DNA of 64,000 nt, from assembly GCA_022410635.1 (NCBI GenBank), contig JAJVDF010000779.1, forward strand, positions 400,493 through 464,492. The letters are read 5' to 3'. The notes beneath the pieces were generated by a model. That model was not told the DNA's origin. It ran no database searches and worked only from the letters and a program-made list of their open reading frames with translations. This document shows, one piece after another, positions 33,140 through 45,499 of this stretch. A program made the translations under genes and the position numbers. Each line of letters begins with the position of its first letter. Within the stretch, counting starts at the first letter, position 1. Source of the DNA: Tretioscincus oriximinensis. Taxonomy: Eukaryota; Chordata; Lepidosauria; Squamata; Gymnophthalmidae.

Positions 33140-33700
33140 GGGACCTCTGAAGCTTCTTGTCGTACATCAGTAGAAGAATTCCTGTTCAATAGATGGACAA
33201 TACTGGTGAGGGGAGGTGTGGTGTTTGTGTGCGCACCTAATGAGTCCAAGCTTTGATATAGGAGCAAGTATTTTGGCATTAGGGTGCTATGCAACACCAT
33301 CATCTGTCTACATTGTTAGCTCATATCAGTTCCGAATCTTGACCAGAACTGGAGCAGGAAAGTTTCCAACTAGCATGAAAATCACAAGCAAAGCTTCTAG
33401 AAGTAACCCAGATACCCCTGCTCATATGAATCAACACAAGAAACAGCTACTGCTATTATCCGGTTTGCTCTCCACCAATAGCAGAAAACAAATAGTACAA
33501 TATGATCTTCCTTGACTGTTGGATGATACAGCTGCCTACATATGTGGTCCCTGGCTCTAGCTAAATGACAAAACACATGTCTTGCAGGCACGTTTGGGAA
33601 AGTTGGAGGGCTGTTAACCAGACAGAATAAACTAGCAGACCAAATTGGCCACGTCCTTACATTTCCTTTTTTAAAAAAATACAACTTATACTGTAGAGTG
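33140..33700. other. intergenic, nothing recognised
   Basis: No gene or repeat is recognised. Confidence 0.45.
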
Positions 33701-33704
33701 ATAT

Positions 33705-33757
33705 TATGTTTCCTTCAGAGAAATAGCCATGTTAGTCTAGTAGAAACTCCTTTGCTG
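33705..33757. repeat. family P repeat, terminal fragment
   Basis: TTCAGAGAAATAGCCATGTT and CTCCTTTGCTGGATT match the outer end of the foldback family. Confidence 0.5.
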
Positions 33758-33825
33758 GATTATGTCTCCTATTATTGTTTTATTTATATGCAAGCTCAAA
33801 AACCTGTTGATACCGAGCTGTAGAA

Positions 33826-33884
33826 ATTCCTTCCTTCCTTCCTTCCTTCCTTCCTTTATTTATTTATTTATTTATTTATTTGTA
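33826..33884. repeat. TTCC and TTTA microsatellites
   Basis: An uninterrupted TTCC array is followed by a TTTA array that merges into the tail of the adjacent minus-strand SINE. It probably grew from that tail. Confidence 0.85.
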
Positions 33885-34121
33885 CTTATATCCCGCCCTA
33901 TGCCTGAAGGTCTCTGGGTGGTCAACCGTAGGGTGGCACACATAGCTTTTGTTGCTTTCTCCACAACAGACACCCTGTGAAAGTAGGTGGGGATGAGAGA
34001 GTTCTAAGTAACTGCGACTGGCCTAAGGTCACCCAACTGGCTTTCATGGAGGAGTGGGGAATCGAACCGTGAGACGACCAGATGCGAGCCCCACGCTGAA
34101 ACCACTGCACCAAACTGTCTC
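33885..34121 (-). mobile_element. tRNA-derived SINE, family A
   Basis: CTTATATCCCGCCCTATGCC at the 3' side and ACCACTGCACCAAACTGTCT at the tRNA-head side identify the family in reverse. Confidence 0.75.
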
Positions 34122-34124
34122 TTG

Positions 34125-35040
34125 TTCACTGTCCTTCCTCTTAATGGGTTGCATTCTTTCCCTCCATTTCTTTTTTACCTTCATTCTGTCCATTTTATTT
34201 CCCCTCTGTGCCCATTTTTCTCTTCTACCTCAGTGTCTGTATTATTTTACTGGAACATTTTGGTGCCATGTCTAGAGTGACGTGGTTCTGGCTTGAAAAA
34301 CTTTACAATCTGCTCAAAGGCTTATCTATTTTTTATATTTTTATGGAGTACTTTATACAAATTGGTGTATGGGTGTTATGTATAGAACTTCATCACATTG
34401 CCCATCTTGAAGGCCAACATATAGGAATGTTGGAGGTGAGTCTATTGTGGTTTCACTTCCACTAACCTGTAGGCACCTGAACATTTGTATTTTTTTTTCA
34501 TTTCAGTCCCCACCTTTCCTCCTATACATGATTTCTGTTTATTTCTGAGTCCTGGTTCCCACCTATCGACAGCCTTATTCCATTTGCCATTGAAATGTGT
34601 GAACAGTCACACCAAATAGAGGCATGAGATGAAAATAAATGTGTCTGGTCATTTTGTCTTCCAATTTACCAAAAACTTGAAACACTTCAAAGTTGATCAC
34701 ATCATCGATAAAACAACAATAGTCTATACAGGCTTTGGAGAAGTCCTCTGTGTTCTTGTTTTTTTGTATATATTAATACCACAAACATCATCCCCCTTTC
34801 TTGTCAATATTAGTTCTGGAATCCCATATTTTTGGAATACCTTGTCCGGATGTTTGTCCAATACTTGAGTCTTCCCTGCACACCTTGCTATTTATTCAGA
34901 TACAATCTATTCTGAGGTCATTTCATATTTACATTTCATTGCCTGGTCCAGCAGGACAAATTGAAGCTGGAGTGGTTTAGGGTTCATCCCAGTTTCTTAG
35001 AACAAACCATTTGCATATGACTGACTGTTTCAGGGCAGCT
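34125..35040. other. intergenic, nothing recognised
   Basis: No gene or repeat is recognised. Confidence 0.45.
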
Positions 35041-35054
35041 ACAGGGATACTATT

Positions 35055-35330
35055 AAAAGGCACGGTGGTGCAGAGGTTAAGAGCAATGATCTTTCAACAG
35101 AGAGATCAAAGTTTGTGGACTTATGTATCTGCTGTGGAGAGGAGTGGCCACTGCTGGCCTCAGCGTCAGCCAACCTAGCTGCTCGAAAGCAATTGCAAGT
35201 TGAGTAATAGGTACCACCACTATGTTGTGGTGGAAGATAGAATGAAAAGCTTCGGGGGAAAAGTAGCTTGCAAGCTGCTCTGAGTCCTTTTGTGTGAGAA
35301 AGGCGGGTATACTGTGGGCATATACCAGCC
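35055..35330 (+). mobile_element. tRNA-derived SINE, related to family B
   Basis: The A-box-like GGTGGTGCAGAGGTTAAG head is followed by a body with GCTGCTCGAAAGCAATTGC and a GAGAAAGGCGGGTATACTG end. Confidence 0.6.
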
Positions 35331-35846
35331 ACAGGACTGCAGAATTGTTGGCTTGGACATGCGCGGTATCCCCATCCCTCGCCCTGCTATTCCTCTCACT
35401 GTCTGCATGCAAGTTATGGAGGCAAGTGGAGACTAATGAAACCCACAATTGCCTTTAGATTGCAGGCGTCAATTGGTGTAGAGTGGGGCAAAGTTTCCAG
35501 CCACAATTTTCATTCCTAACCTTCAAAGCTGAGTAGAAGAGACTGTCTGTAGTGGGCAGCCCTTAGTATGGGCTACTATGTGGAAATGGCCCATGTTTCC
35601 AATCATTCAATTCAGTTTTCAGCTGCATGTTTTCTATCTGGACTTTCCTCACTAGGCCTTATATCTCTCAGAATAAGGTCCTCCTCTGCAGACTACAGCA
35701 GGGCTGGCTATAATTTTCACTATCAAGTTGGTAGGTTCCTATTCCGGAATATACTCTTGAATAATGTCCAGATCAGAAAGAGCCTTAGATTCTAATCTGT
35801 GCTTATGCCACTGACCCCAGTCCCACTACCACCTGACCGTAACAGT

Positions 35847-36215
35847 GTGGGTTAAGAACATGAGAAGAGCCATACTGGATCAGGCCACAGCACATCAAGT
35901 CCAACAGATGCACCTGGGCAGTCCGAACAGAGGAAAGCAAAATATGCACCTGTTTGTGACTCCCTGCAAATGGCACTTCTGGAGTCCTGCCTGTTGCTCT
36001 ATCCTGGAGGCAGCATCCAGGCATCAATCCTAGTACCCATTTGTACCCTTGGTGTCCATTAACCTGCCTAGTCCTGTCTTGAAACTATCCAAGCTGTTAG
36101 CTACTACTACCTCTTCAGGAAGTAAATCCCACAGGCCGATGACCCTCTGGGTGAAAAAATACTTTCCTTTGCCGGTTCTCACTTTTCTGTCCATCAGTTT
36201 TAAGGCATGCCCTCT
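35847..36215 (-). mobile_element. CR1 LINE 3' end fragment
   Basis: The terminal box is seen as AACATGAGAAGAGCCATACT on the plus strand, followed by the CR1 3' UTR and last coding block (GATGACCCTCTGGGTGAAAA). Confidence 0.85.
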
Positions 36216-36219
36216 GGGT

Positions 36220-37370
36220 TGAATGACTCTCCAAAATTTATAACTATTTTATATATGTTAACAATCCACTCAGTGGGAATAGCAGGAACAATGGTGGAGG
36301 AGGGAAGCGCTGGCTGAAGCCAAACTTTTGATACCTGTTTTGATCTGCAATAGACAATGCAAAAGAAGTTCAAATGCAAATCTGTACATAGAGATTTAAA
36401 AGTCAACCTTCTCTTCCACTGCATCAAGAAGAAAGACAATTTTGCAGCATCCTTGCTTATGACACAGGAACCACTGAGCTAAAGCCTTAGGGAAGTTAAA
36501 AAGCAGCCTTTAGCTAAGCCTGGAGGAAAACTGGAAGAAATAAAATGCTGATTTCCCACTCTCTAGACCTTTTGCTTCTTTCCCATTCAGGCTGTGCATT
36601 TGCTTTTTTTGACTGCCAACACTGAGTTTTTATTATCTTTAACACTGCAAAGCCCAAGTTAGATTCTTTTCAGCTACACGCATCACTGAAACAATTATCT
36701 ATAAGCCTCCAATTGTGAAACTTTTAAAGTGGGAAGTGAAAAACATTGGTGCAAAATAAACATTTTTTTNAAAAAAATATTCTTTAGAAACAGCACAGAA
36801 GAAGAGCGACAGAGATGATTAAAAACATTACGAAATAAGCTGTTTTAGACAAGGAATATTGCAATTGGGAGTGGATGAATAGACAAATCAAGAATGCTGA
36901 AGAATTCAATGGAGAAGCTTTCCAGACAGTACCTGAACTTTGGTGACCCAGAGGTGTTTTGCTAGTCTTTTTTGAGCTTAACTGACAATGCTCCCTTGGC
37001 CAACTCCGAACAACTGTGCTCCAAAAACACTGCCTTTGATTACTTTAGTTCAGTACTTTATGCTATAGTGCAAATCCAATGAAACGAACATTACACTATT
37101 TACTATAGATAAACCAATTTGCATGGCCTCTTATACACCTTTAGTAAAGAAGTGTATCCTAAAGTTGTGTCCACAAAGTATCTTGGCTTCAGGTTNCTGT
37201 ACCAGTTACAGGTTTCCATTAAATGGCTAAAAGAGCCANAAAAAGTCAATGGATTTGAAAGGACGGTGGGCGGAAGCAAATTTTATTCTGTGGGTTCCTC
37301 CGTGACACTGCTACTTCAGTCATGTGTAGTCCCATGCTCCCAGAAAATACACTGAATCCACTGGTTTATT
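36220..37370. other. intergenic, nothing recognised
   Basis: Contains isolated N positions. No gene or bounded repeat is recognised. Confidence 0.45.
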
Positions 37371-37377
37371 CTGGGAC

Positions 37378-37680
37378 TTCTGGACAATCCGTTGCATCAG
37401 TTTTCCAGTTTATCCACTCCAGCCATATTTTTACAGTATATTCCGACTTTTGCTGTTCTGTCAGCTCCTGACAAGCAAGATTTTTTCCGTANGTGTGGCA
37501 ACTCTCCAGTCAGCCATTTTGTTTGTTGGTTGTCAAGAGGCAGCATATTAACCCCTCTTCCCAAATACTGTTGAGTGGCTGGCTGTTAGTATCAGATTCC
37601 TTCACTGCTCAACCTCAGTTTCTCATCAAAACTGTCCACATGTTCTGTAAAAACCTTATAGCTATCCGTTCTACTGGTGC
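37378..37680. repeat. MITE-like repeat, family C
   Basis: CAGTTTTCCAGTTTATCCAC, CTCCTGACAAGCAAGATTTT, CAGCCATTTTGTTTGTTGG and CTCATCAAAACTGTCCACA match 25.2-25.9 and 40.3-40.65 kb. Confidence 0.5.
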
Positions 37681-37985
37681 TGAAACCTGGCATGGCAAAT
37701 AAAAACAACAAATTCAACTTGTATGGATGCAAACTTTACCTTTCCTGGTGCTGTGGTACATTGGATTTAGGGACAGAGGAAGTGAGTGCCAGAACAGTGA
37801 GTCTGTTTCTTTCAAGCTTGAAATAAAATACAATTGGCTGGACCAGTAACAACATTTTATATGTAGTAAGAACATAGGAAAAACAGTGACACTCAAAACA
37901 TCCCAGTACCCTCCATGGGCAATTCCTTGGGGAACCAAAACATGGGATGGGTGTTATTTTCAGCCCATTCACAAAACAACATGGA

Positions 37986-38091
<106 letters not shown>

Positions 38092-38124
38092 GGAACTTCA
38101 TGCCGATTAGCAAGCAAAAAAATA

Positions 38125-38245
38125 TTCTTTTGGCAAGGAGGTCTTGTAGCATTTTAGAGACTAACAGGAAATACGATACTGGGCATGAGTTTCTTCAGAT
38201 GTTAGATTTTCTGGATCCAGACTAACATGGCTATTTCTTTGAAAT
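38125..38245. repeat. family P-like repeat
   Basis: GGCAAGGAGGTCTTGTAGCA, TTAGAGACTAACAGG, GTTTCTTCAGATG and AACATGGCTATTTCTTTGAAA relate it to the foldback family and to the 42.07 kb copy. Confidence 0.5.
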
Positions 38246-38539
38246 CTTCCAAAACAAAATTGTGCAAAATGAAGTGTTTCTGAGACCTGGGTTTAGAATA
38301 GCCTAAACAACCATAGATACCGCAGTATGAATTACGACAATCCTGTTGCTCCAAAATAGTCCGGAAATCCTTAGAAATGGCACGTTATAGTTTAGACTTC
38401 TGAAGAGTAGCATCTATTCACTTAAAAAAAAATACAAAGTGCTCAAAAGACCTCCAGTTCATAAAGAGTCTAAAAAAGGGGCCGCTTCAGGAAGAACATC
38501 TTCCACAATACTTGTGAACCAAGGACACTACATGTTCAA

Positions 38540-38890
38540 CATAAGAATCAAAGAGCATAAGAGGAGCCCTGCTGAATTGTGCCGGAGCCCATCTAGTCCA
38601 GCCTTCCCTCTCACACAGAGACCCACCAAGTGGCATTTCAGGAATACTGCCTGTTGCTCCATCTTGGAGGCAGCATCAAGGCATCCTAGTTGCTGTTTAT
38701 ACCCTTAGCTTCCATGAACTTGTCTAATCCTGTCTTAAAGTTATCCAGGCTGCTAGCTGCTACCACCTCTTCTGGAAGTAAATTCCAAAGGCCGACTACT
38801 TTCTGGGTGAAAAAATACTTTCCTTTGTCTGTCTTCTGCCCCTCAGTTTCAAGGAATGCTCCCTGGTCCTAGCGTTGTGTGATAGAGAAA
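38540..38890 (-). mobile_element. CR1 LINE 3' end fragment
   Basis: The terminal box is seen as GCATAAGAGGAGCCCTGCTG. A last-coding-block relative (GCCGACTACTTTCTGGGTG) follows. Confidence 0.75.
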
Positions 38891-39014
38891 ACAATTTTTC
38901 TCTATTCAAAAGCTACATTTTTGTAGAAAATAGCCATGAGAGAAGCAAATTGAATTTGGGAGGGAAGGATGGTAGCAGGACATGGAAGTATTTTTGAGTT
39001 TTTCTGGACAAACA

Positions 39015-39245
39015 AGTTTATCNACAGCAACGGTATAAATAGCTACTAGGATGGATCTCTTGGTGGGATGGATCTCTCCTCTGGGATGAAGCAGAAATTA
39101 TCAGTGGATAACATCGAGAATAGATGAAGATTTTGTCTTCTTCTGCTTGAGACTGCCCAGGAGCAATTGGTGAACCACTGTGTGAGACAGAATGTTGGAC
39201 CAGATGGGCTCTGGCCCCATTCAGCAGGGTTCCTATGTTCTTACA
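39015..39245 (+). mobile_element. CR1 LINE 3' end fragment
   Basis: Plus-strand ACTAGGATGGATCTCT, GGACCAGATGGGCTCTGG and a final TTCCTATGTTCTTA. It faces the 38540-38890 copy, about 125 bp away. Confidence 0.7.
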
Positions 39246-39249
39246 GATA

Positions 39250-40325
39250 TGCTGTGTCCACAAATTCACCTCCGTGAAAACAGTTCATTTCAGCTTTTAG
39301 GAACTCAAGGAGCCTTTATTACCTAGGCAACTGTGTCTAAAGAGTCCACAACAGAACAGCTGGCAAAGGAAAAACTTTGCTCAAAAGTTCAGGCCATGAG
39401 GTATGTAGAGAATTAAACCAGCAATTAAATAGCGAGTCTTCTCAAAATCGCTTGCGATCATTCAACATATTAAAAAAGTTTTTTTTAAAAAGTCACTCTT
39501 TACCATCTAGTATATAGTTATTCTGTTAGTAAAAGATTTTAAAGAAATGGTNGTGTTAAGTCTTTGTTCAGAAAGTAAGTAAGGGTGAATGCTTTAGAAA
39601 TCTTACCATTCTATCAAGAAAGTACATATTAAAAATCAAGGTCTAGGTTGTGTTTGTGCCATATGCTATAAAAGGATTGAGCCATTTCAAGTCTAAGAAT
39701 GCTTTTTAGTTTTTTTTTAAAAAAACCTTTTTCCAACTACAGCAAAAGGAACTTTGTGTGAAGTTCCACCATCGTCTGATTCAAAGGTTCTGTTACTGAG
39801 CCAAGGTATGTTGTATAATGAATATGAAGAGAATAGAAAATCTAAGTACTACTGGCTGTACATGACAAGTACCCAACTTCTGTCATTCATCAGACCCAGA
39901 AAGCTCAGCAAGCAGCACAGCTTTTGGCAAAATAAAATGGCAAGCATCTAGTAAGATCTCCCTGGGAGAACTTGTTTCCTTTAGCAGTTTGAATGACTGG
40001 GGAATAACAGNGATGCATTGAATAGAGGTGAATGATTCACATTGTGTTTTGCATATTTCTTCCGTGCTTAAAAGCACGCATAGTTTTCAGTATTTTTTTT
40101 ACATTTCAGACTTCAATTTTAACTAATTGGATTATCAATCAGATATTGGACTCCTTCTCCTAAAATGACAGACAAATGTTTAGGACTATGCATGATTTCA
40201 AAAGAGTGAACAGAGAGATATTTGTCTCCCTTTCCCAAAATAGCAGGGCACTGGGTCATTTTCAATGAAATTAAAATATGGACAAATAAGGACATAAAAG
40301 AAACCCATTTTTTTACACAGCACCT
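39250..40325. other. intergenic, nothing recognised
   Basis: No gene or repeat is recognised. Confidence 0.45.
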
Positions 40326-40650
40326 AGGCTGTATCCACACAGCACTTGTTTATTTCAGAATTCCTGATGATCCATTCCATCAGTTTACCAGTTTTAGTGT
40401 GCCTCGGTCATAACTTCATAATATATTCCGGGTTTTGTCATTCTGCCATGTCCTAACATGTGAGATGGTACATGGACATAGTACATTGTTTCATCAGCCA
40501 TTTTGTCTGTTGTATGTCAAGAAGTCCAATAGTCCTTGTCCCTAATGCTATTGGATTGTTTGCTGTCAATATCAGATTCCTTTGACTACCATTCTTGCAG
40601 TTTCGCATCAAAATTATCCACACATCAAAGTCTTCTCACAATAACATTCT
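40326..40650. repeat. MITE-like repeat, family C
   Basis: It begins GGCTGTATCCACACAGCACT, then AATATATTCCGGGTTTTGTC, CAGCCATTTTGTCTGTTG and AATGCTATTGGATTGTTTGC, parallel to the 25.2 and 37.4 kb copies. Confidence 0.55.
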
Positions 40651-40659
40651 GATTTGACT

Positions 40660-42060
40660 GTCAGTTTTCCTGGAAAACTGGCAATCCAGGTAATAGGCTT
40701 AAAAATTCACTAGCTGCTGGTTTATATGACCACTAAGTAGCAGAACTACTTATTGGGAAAAGGGCTGAGGGAGATGCTGCCTCATAGAAGGCAAATGTGT
40801 ACTGATCAATTCAAAGATTTGCCAAAACGCCTCACCTGGGGAACACCGACGATGCCAATTGGCTATGAGGGAATATGCTTTTCCCTCCTCAGACAAACTA
40901 TGTCCAACAAACAGCTTCCAAACCATAGTGAGAGCAGAAATAATCAGACTGAAGAAAACTTTTAATCCAGTTCTTTGGAGAAAAACCTCAAGACCCAGTC
41001 GTTGTGAGTCCAATTAAGTGTGAAACCAATTGGAATTTGGGTTAAAAGGAAACACAGCAGACATTTATGTTTCACACAGGATTCGCACCCATTTTTTCCT
41101 CCACTGAGAACCCACCCAAGGTGTATTTATTTGTGGCACATACTGTCAGAATGAATATGCAATATTTTTCATATTTAAGACACTTTCTTAAATATTAATG
41201 AACACCCAAATAATAAATATTCTGATTCTAAATTTGAATAGACTTCTTGACTACAATGGGCTTTCATTTTTTACTGCTAGTCCCTACGGATGGATATATG
41301 TCAAATTGAGCTGAAAATCTGCAGGTTATTTAATTGTTCTGGCATCAATTTGGGGGACACACAAGAAAGCAGGAGCAGAGAAAATCCATAAACAAAGAGG
41401 CTTCAGCAGGGAATTCAGGGAAGGAACACCATGAAAGAGGTTCTGTCCTAGAACACAATGTTTTTGGAACTGCCATTATTATTTTGCAAAATAGTGCCAA
41501 AGTTTTTTTCCCCTCTTGAATTGCCTCAAATAGAATGCAGTTCTGCACTAGAGAAAGACTGGAAAGACCTGACCCTGCTAAACTCTTTTTAAATGTTGAA
41601 TTATGGTGATCCATATTTCTACTTCTGCATCAAACAAGAATAGTGTACTTCGTTTGGGCCATCATTCATATTAATATATATTAATAACTGTCAGCAAGAA
41701 ACTCAGCTCAGTCTTTCCTGTTCAAAATAGTAGCCATTCCTCTGTTTATCTTATCCATTTTTATTGCATCGTTTATCTGACGGTCTCAGTATGGATTACA
41801 ATAATCTTCAGATTTCTATCTCAAAGTGCAAGGTACAAAGTCAGGTGCAAAAATAAGATTTCACAATTGAGATCTGCTCCTTAGCCTTTCAGTATGATTC
41901 AGGGCAGGGGGAAAAATGCCAAATTTGTGGAGGATTTGAAGAACAACTTTACCGGGCCAGTTATCCATTTTGATGTGAAGAAAGTGCATAAACCTCTTCA
42001 CTGATTACAAGACTGCGAGCAGCATCTGTAGCCACTCAAGCACAAATTACATCTCATTGT
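40660..42060. other. intergenic, nothing recognised
   Basis: Open frames near 40.75-41.0 and 41.3-41.6 kb have no recognisable domain or splice context. Confidence 0.45.
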
Positions 42061-42065
42061 CAAAA

Positions 42066-42190
42066 CACTGGATCCAGAAAACCTAGCAAGGGGGTCTTGT
42101 AGCACTTTGGAGATTAATAGGTTATAGGAAAGGCGACATGAGCTTTCATAAACAAGTCTACTTCTTTAGATGCATGAGGTTTTGTAGACA
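42066..42190. repeat. family P-like repeat
   Basis: GGGGGTCTTGTAGCACTTTG, GACATGAGCTTTCATAAAC and CTACTTCTTTAGATGCATG. Related to the 38.1 kb copy. Confidence 0.5.
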
Positions 42191-42734
42191 AGTCCACTTC
42201 TTCAAAAATAGGCAAGTGTACTTCTTTGGAAATGCTGTATTTTTTCAGCATCTATTTAAACTGGATCGCCCCATCTGTTGACACATGGGAAAATTTCATT
42301 TACAAATGTGATCCATTCACTAGGAAAATTTCTTGGATATCTTTCTGCTATGGCCAAAACATTCCAAAATGTATCACAGCTGGAGCACTTTAGATTCATA
42401 ATTATATAATTTGTACAACTTATAATTACATGTAGGGAGCTTCAGTAGTTCACGAGTAAGACATCATAGTGAAATTAATACCTGAGATCCCATAAGTACG
42501 GTATGCTTTTTTGTCACACCAATTTAAATGAATTAATCAGCTATTGTTCATTATAGTTGTAGACTAAAACATCTTTATATATGCAAAGTTTTTTTAAAAA
42601 ACGATCAATGTGGGTTTCTTTAATCATAATTGAGCTGCAAGTCATAAGACTAGTTTAATGAAAAGAAAAACATCTTGTGAGGTTCTAGTTTTCAATCTTC
42701 AAAACATCTTTTCAAGGCCCTTTTGCCATTTTCC

Positions 42735-42805
42735 CCATGCAGAGCACAAGAATTGAACTTGTGACTTTATTCCTTTAAGCAGTTGCTCTTCTATTGAGCT
42801 GTGAC
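42735..42805 (-). mobile_element. SINE family C head, fragment
   Basis: The reverse complement reads like a tRNA head: GCTCAATAGAAGAGCAACTG and TCACAAGTTCAATTCTTGTG. It is related to 8535-8690. Confidence 0.45.
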
Positions 42806-42809
42806 CATT

Positions 42810-44216
42810 CTTAAATAACAATAACGGGTCTTCATAAAGAAATGCCATAAAAAACCAGGAGAGCTGTAGCTAAAACATGGAAAAAAGGAAATTTCAGTAG
42901 ATGTTGTAGGATTTCCACCTAAAATCCAGGACAGAGCTTTGGATCTTTAATGGTTGCAGAAGGCAGTTTTCACCAGGTGCAGCTTCCATTGCCTGGTGCA
43001 ACCAGGGGGGAAATCATTTTCTCAAACCTTCAAGTGTGGCAGAGCTCTAGCTCAGAGTTTAGGTGAGAATCTTAAAACGTTGCAGGCAACATAAACTGCA
43101 CCTTCTATTTTTTTTATCTTTTCCATCTCCACTAAACCTGCAGCTCTCCTGTTCTGGATTTTGTACTGCAACCCTGTGTCTTCAACACAGCATGTGGAAT
43201 TCTGAAAGGAAACACTCAAATGAAGAGATCTGCCAGCAGAGGAAAATCTATCTTGTAAATAGATTTTAAATTTATAGGAAGGTTTTGTAGATTCCCTGGT
43301 GTATAGTAACTAAGCAGCATTCACAGTATCAGCATATCAATATAAAAGGCTACAAAACAGAGAAGAGCCATAGTTTTGTATGTTGCCAAAACAATAAGAT
43401 GGTTTATTTCTGAGTGTTAGGGTGCCTCTCCATGACAGGTTTAGTTTAGCTATTCTTTTAAATTTGAAAAAACAAGTTTGTGATTCTGGCCAACCTACCT
43501 TCAGTTTTCCATGTTGTTTCCTGTCTTCCCGTTACATTTCCTTGTATTCTTGGCACATAGCATTTCCCATAAGTCACTGCTATGCTTGCTTCACTAGAAT
43601 TCTTAGCATTCTCTGCTAGCTGAGAGCCAATGAGCATTTACATCTAGCCTTGCAGTCTTGTGAGATTTAACCACGTTCACCTTGCTATGGCTTTTTTTTA
43701 TTTAATAAACAACCACTGAGGAACCAGACAAACAGCGATGGCTGGAAAATCTGAGACTACAGGCCTTTTTAGCAATTGCTGAACTGGCATAACCTCATGG
43801 GAGGGGGAGGATTCTTCATGAGGTTGCTACCACCCCAGAAAAATTCTTCATAGGGTTGGAGCCTTATAGATGAAACCAAACCAATATTTTTTTATATGCA
43901 TGCTTAAAACATAGTATTCAAACATGTTGTGATAACTGCCTTTTAATTAAGATTCCCCAGAAGGTACAAAAATATATTTTTAACACTTGGCAGCATACAA
44001 TCTTGAATTGATCAATATCATGATTAAGCATGTCAGATTTAATGCTATTCACATTAGAGATTCTATATTACTGATCCAAAATATTTTCTAGCATGACTAG
44101 TGCCAGATGATGATACTTCAGCTTATGAAAACATTAACAAATCATTCAAGAAGTTATTTCTCTTCTACAATTTACTTATCCAGTAAAAACTATTTAAGCA
44201 CTAAAGCTAATCCACG
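42810..44216 (-). other. CHST9: probable CHST9 3' untranslated region and flank
   Basis: Directly downstream of the CHST9 stop on the minus strand. The transcript end cannot be fixed. The interval contains the family B repeat at 43.41-43.85 kb. Confidence 0.4.
43410..43850. repeat. MITE-like repeat, family B
   Basis: CCATAAGTCACTGCTATGCT and GCATTCTCTGCTAGCTGAGA match the 9.5 and 51.2 kb copies. Confidence 0.55.
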
Positions 44217-45320
44217 TCAGGGCCATGCATATGGTACAGTATAATTAAACATTAAATAATCTAGATAATAAAAGTCATAAATCTGTTGCCTATCTGAGGC
44301 AGGTATCTCTGATAAATATTGTTTCACGACGTCTGGATTTGTTCTTCTGTCAGTGGAATGCCTGTCTTTGAAACTAGGGAATATTAGTTCTTTCGGAGCA
44401 CCTATTAGCTTCAGAAAATAGTTAGCATCCTTCTCCAATGTTTCAAATTTACCGATGAAATCATAGTTGATTGCACAAGGATAACACAGCCTGCTGATCT
44501 GCTCCCAGTGTGTGTCCATCCCTACTGGCCGGTGAGAATCTAATAAATATTGGATGAACTCCTTAAACGTAACTCCTGAGCCCGTTTTCAGTGCCCTGCT
44601 ATCTGCATTAAGTCTGTATTTCTTAATAATTGCTTTCCCAAATACAGGGTGGTAATAGCTATTTGGATGTTCAAACTTATCTCTAAACGCGGACACCAAT
44701 CTTTCCATGGGATCCCGTACAAATATAACTTTAGTGTACGTTTTTAAACGCAGGTATATCCCTTTTGTATCGTAGCTGTCCAGTTTCTTCAGATGCTTTC
44801 CATAGTGCACAACATCATGAGTGATGTTAGCAGTGGACTTGGCAAGACCACCGAGCACCATTAACACCCGCTTCCAATTGGAGCAGCCTGCTTTTGGCAC
44901 TTCACAATATAGAAGCTTGTGTTTATCTTCGACATATATTCTGGACACCATGCGGACGAGGTGACTGTGGGCTCTGCTTCCACCAATGTATTTCCTGCAG
45001 AACTCAAAAAGCAACAATCTTCGTTTTGCTTGAATCTCTTCTGCATGGTTCCACTGACTGTCTCTGATGATTTCTCCCGCCAAAGATTGCACGGCAGGTA
45101 ATGCATTCATATGCTTGATATATTTATGAAATGATTTGTTCTTCTGTGAATATTCAGATAATCCATGAGTTAAGACGCTCCCCATTTTTAGAAAAAGAAC
45201 AGCATCTCTCTTCAAGTGATCCCTTTCAATTTTAGGTTTTTGGGGCTTGTTATGCTTCCCAGCAGCTGTCCAATTTTTTGATGGCGTTTCAGATTCTTCA
45301 GTAGTGTAAAAGGTAGATCC
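44217..45320 (-). CDS. CHST9: CHST9 terminal exon, catalytic domain
   Basis: The exon encodes 367 residues and a TGA stop, and begins after acceptor TTTTGTAACAG in phase 0 with [10 protein letters not shown]. It transfers sulfate from PAPS to the 4-hydroxyl of terminal GalNAc in the Golgi lumen. The 5'-phosphosulfate motif [13 protein letters not shown] lies at about residues 139-151 of this exon and the 3'-phosphate motif [16 protein letters not shown] at about 201-216. [21 protein letters not shown] and HRPVGMD are near-identical to human CHST9 from recall. The sequons TANIT and FNYT may be glycosylated. The HNK-1/GalNAc-4 sulfotransferase family also includes CHST8, but the residues and AQP4 neighbourhood favour CHST9. 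The frame is intact. Human CHST9 is about 443 residues, so the N-terminal anchor must come from upstream exons. Confidence 0.95.
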   Translation of the reverse strand, partial: GSTFYTTEESETPSKNWTAAGKHNKPQKPKIERDHLKRDAVLFLKMGSVLTHGLSEYSQKNKSFHKYIKHMNALPAVQSLAGEIIRDSQWNHAEEIQAKRRLLLFEFCRKYIGGSRAHSHLVRMVSRIYVEDKHKLLYCEVPKAGCSNWKRVLMVLGGLAKSTANITHDVVHYGKHLKKLDSYDTKGIYLRLKTYTKVIFVRDPMERLVSAFRDKFEHPNSYYHPVFGKAIIKKYRLNADSRALKTGSGVTFKEFIQYLLDSHRPVGMDTHWEQISRLCYPCAINYDFIGKFETLEKDANYFLKLIGAPKELIFPSFKDRHSTDRRTNPDVVKQYLSEIPASDRQQIYDFYYLDYLMFNYTVPYAWP

Positions 45321-45499
45321 CTGTTACAAAACAGAAAAGATTTAGACTGTATTGCTAAAGGTCTCTTGTCATGTATTTTCTAATTTTAATATGCATTAAA
45401 AATCCATTGATATTTTTTGTTAAGCGTTTCAATGTCTAGCAATGTGAAGTAAATATGAGCAAGACACGTTAGATATTTGTGGCCATGGACTTGAATGAA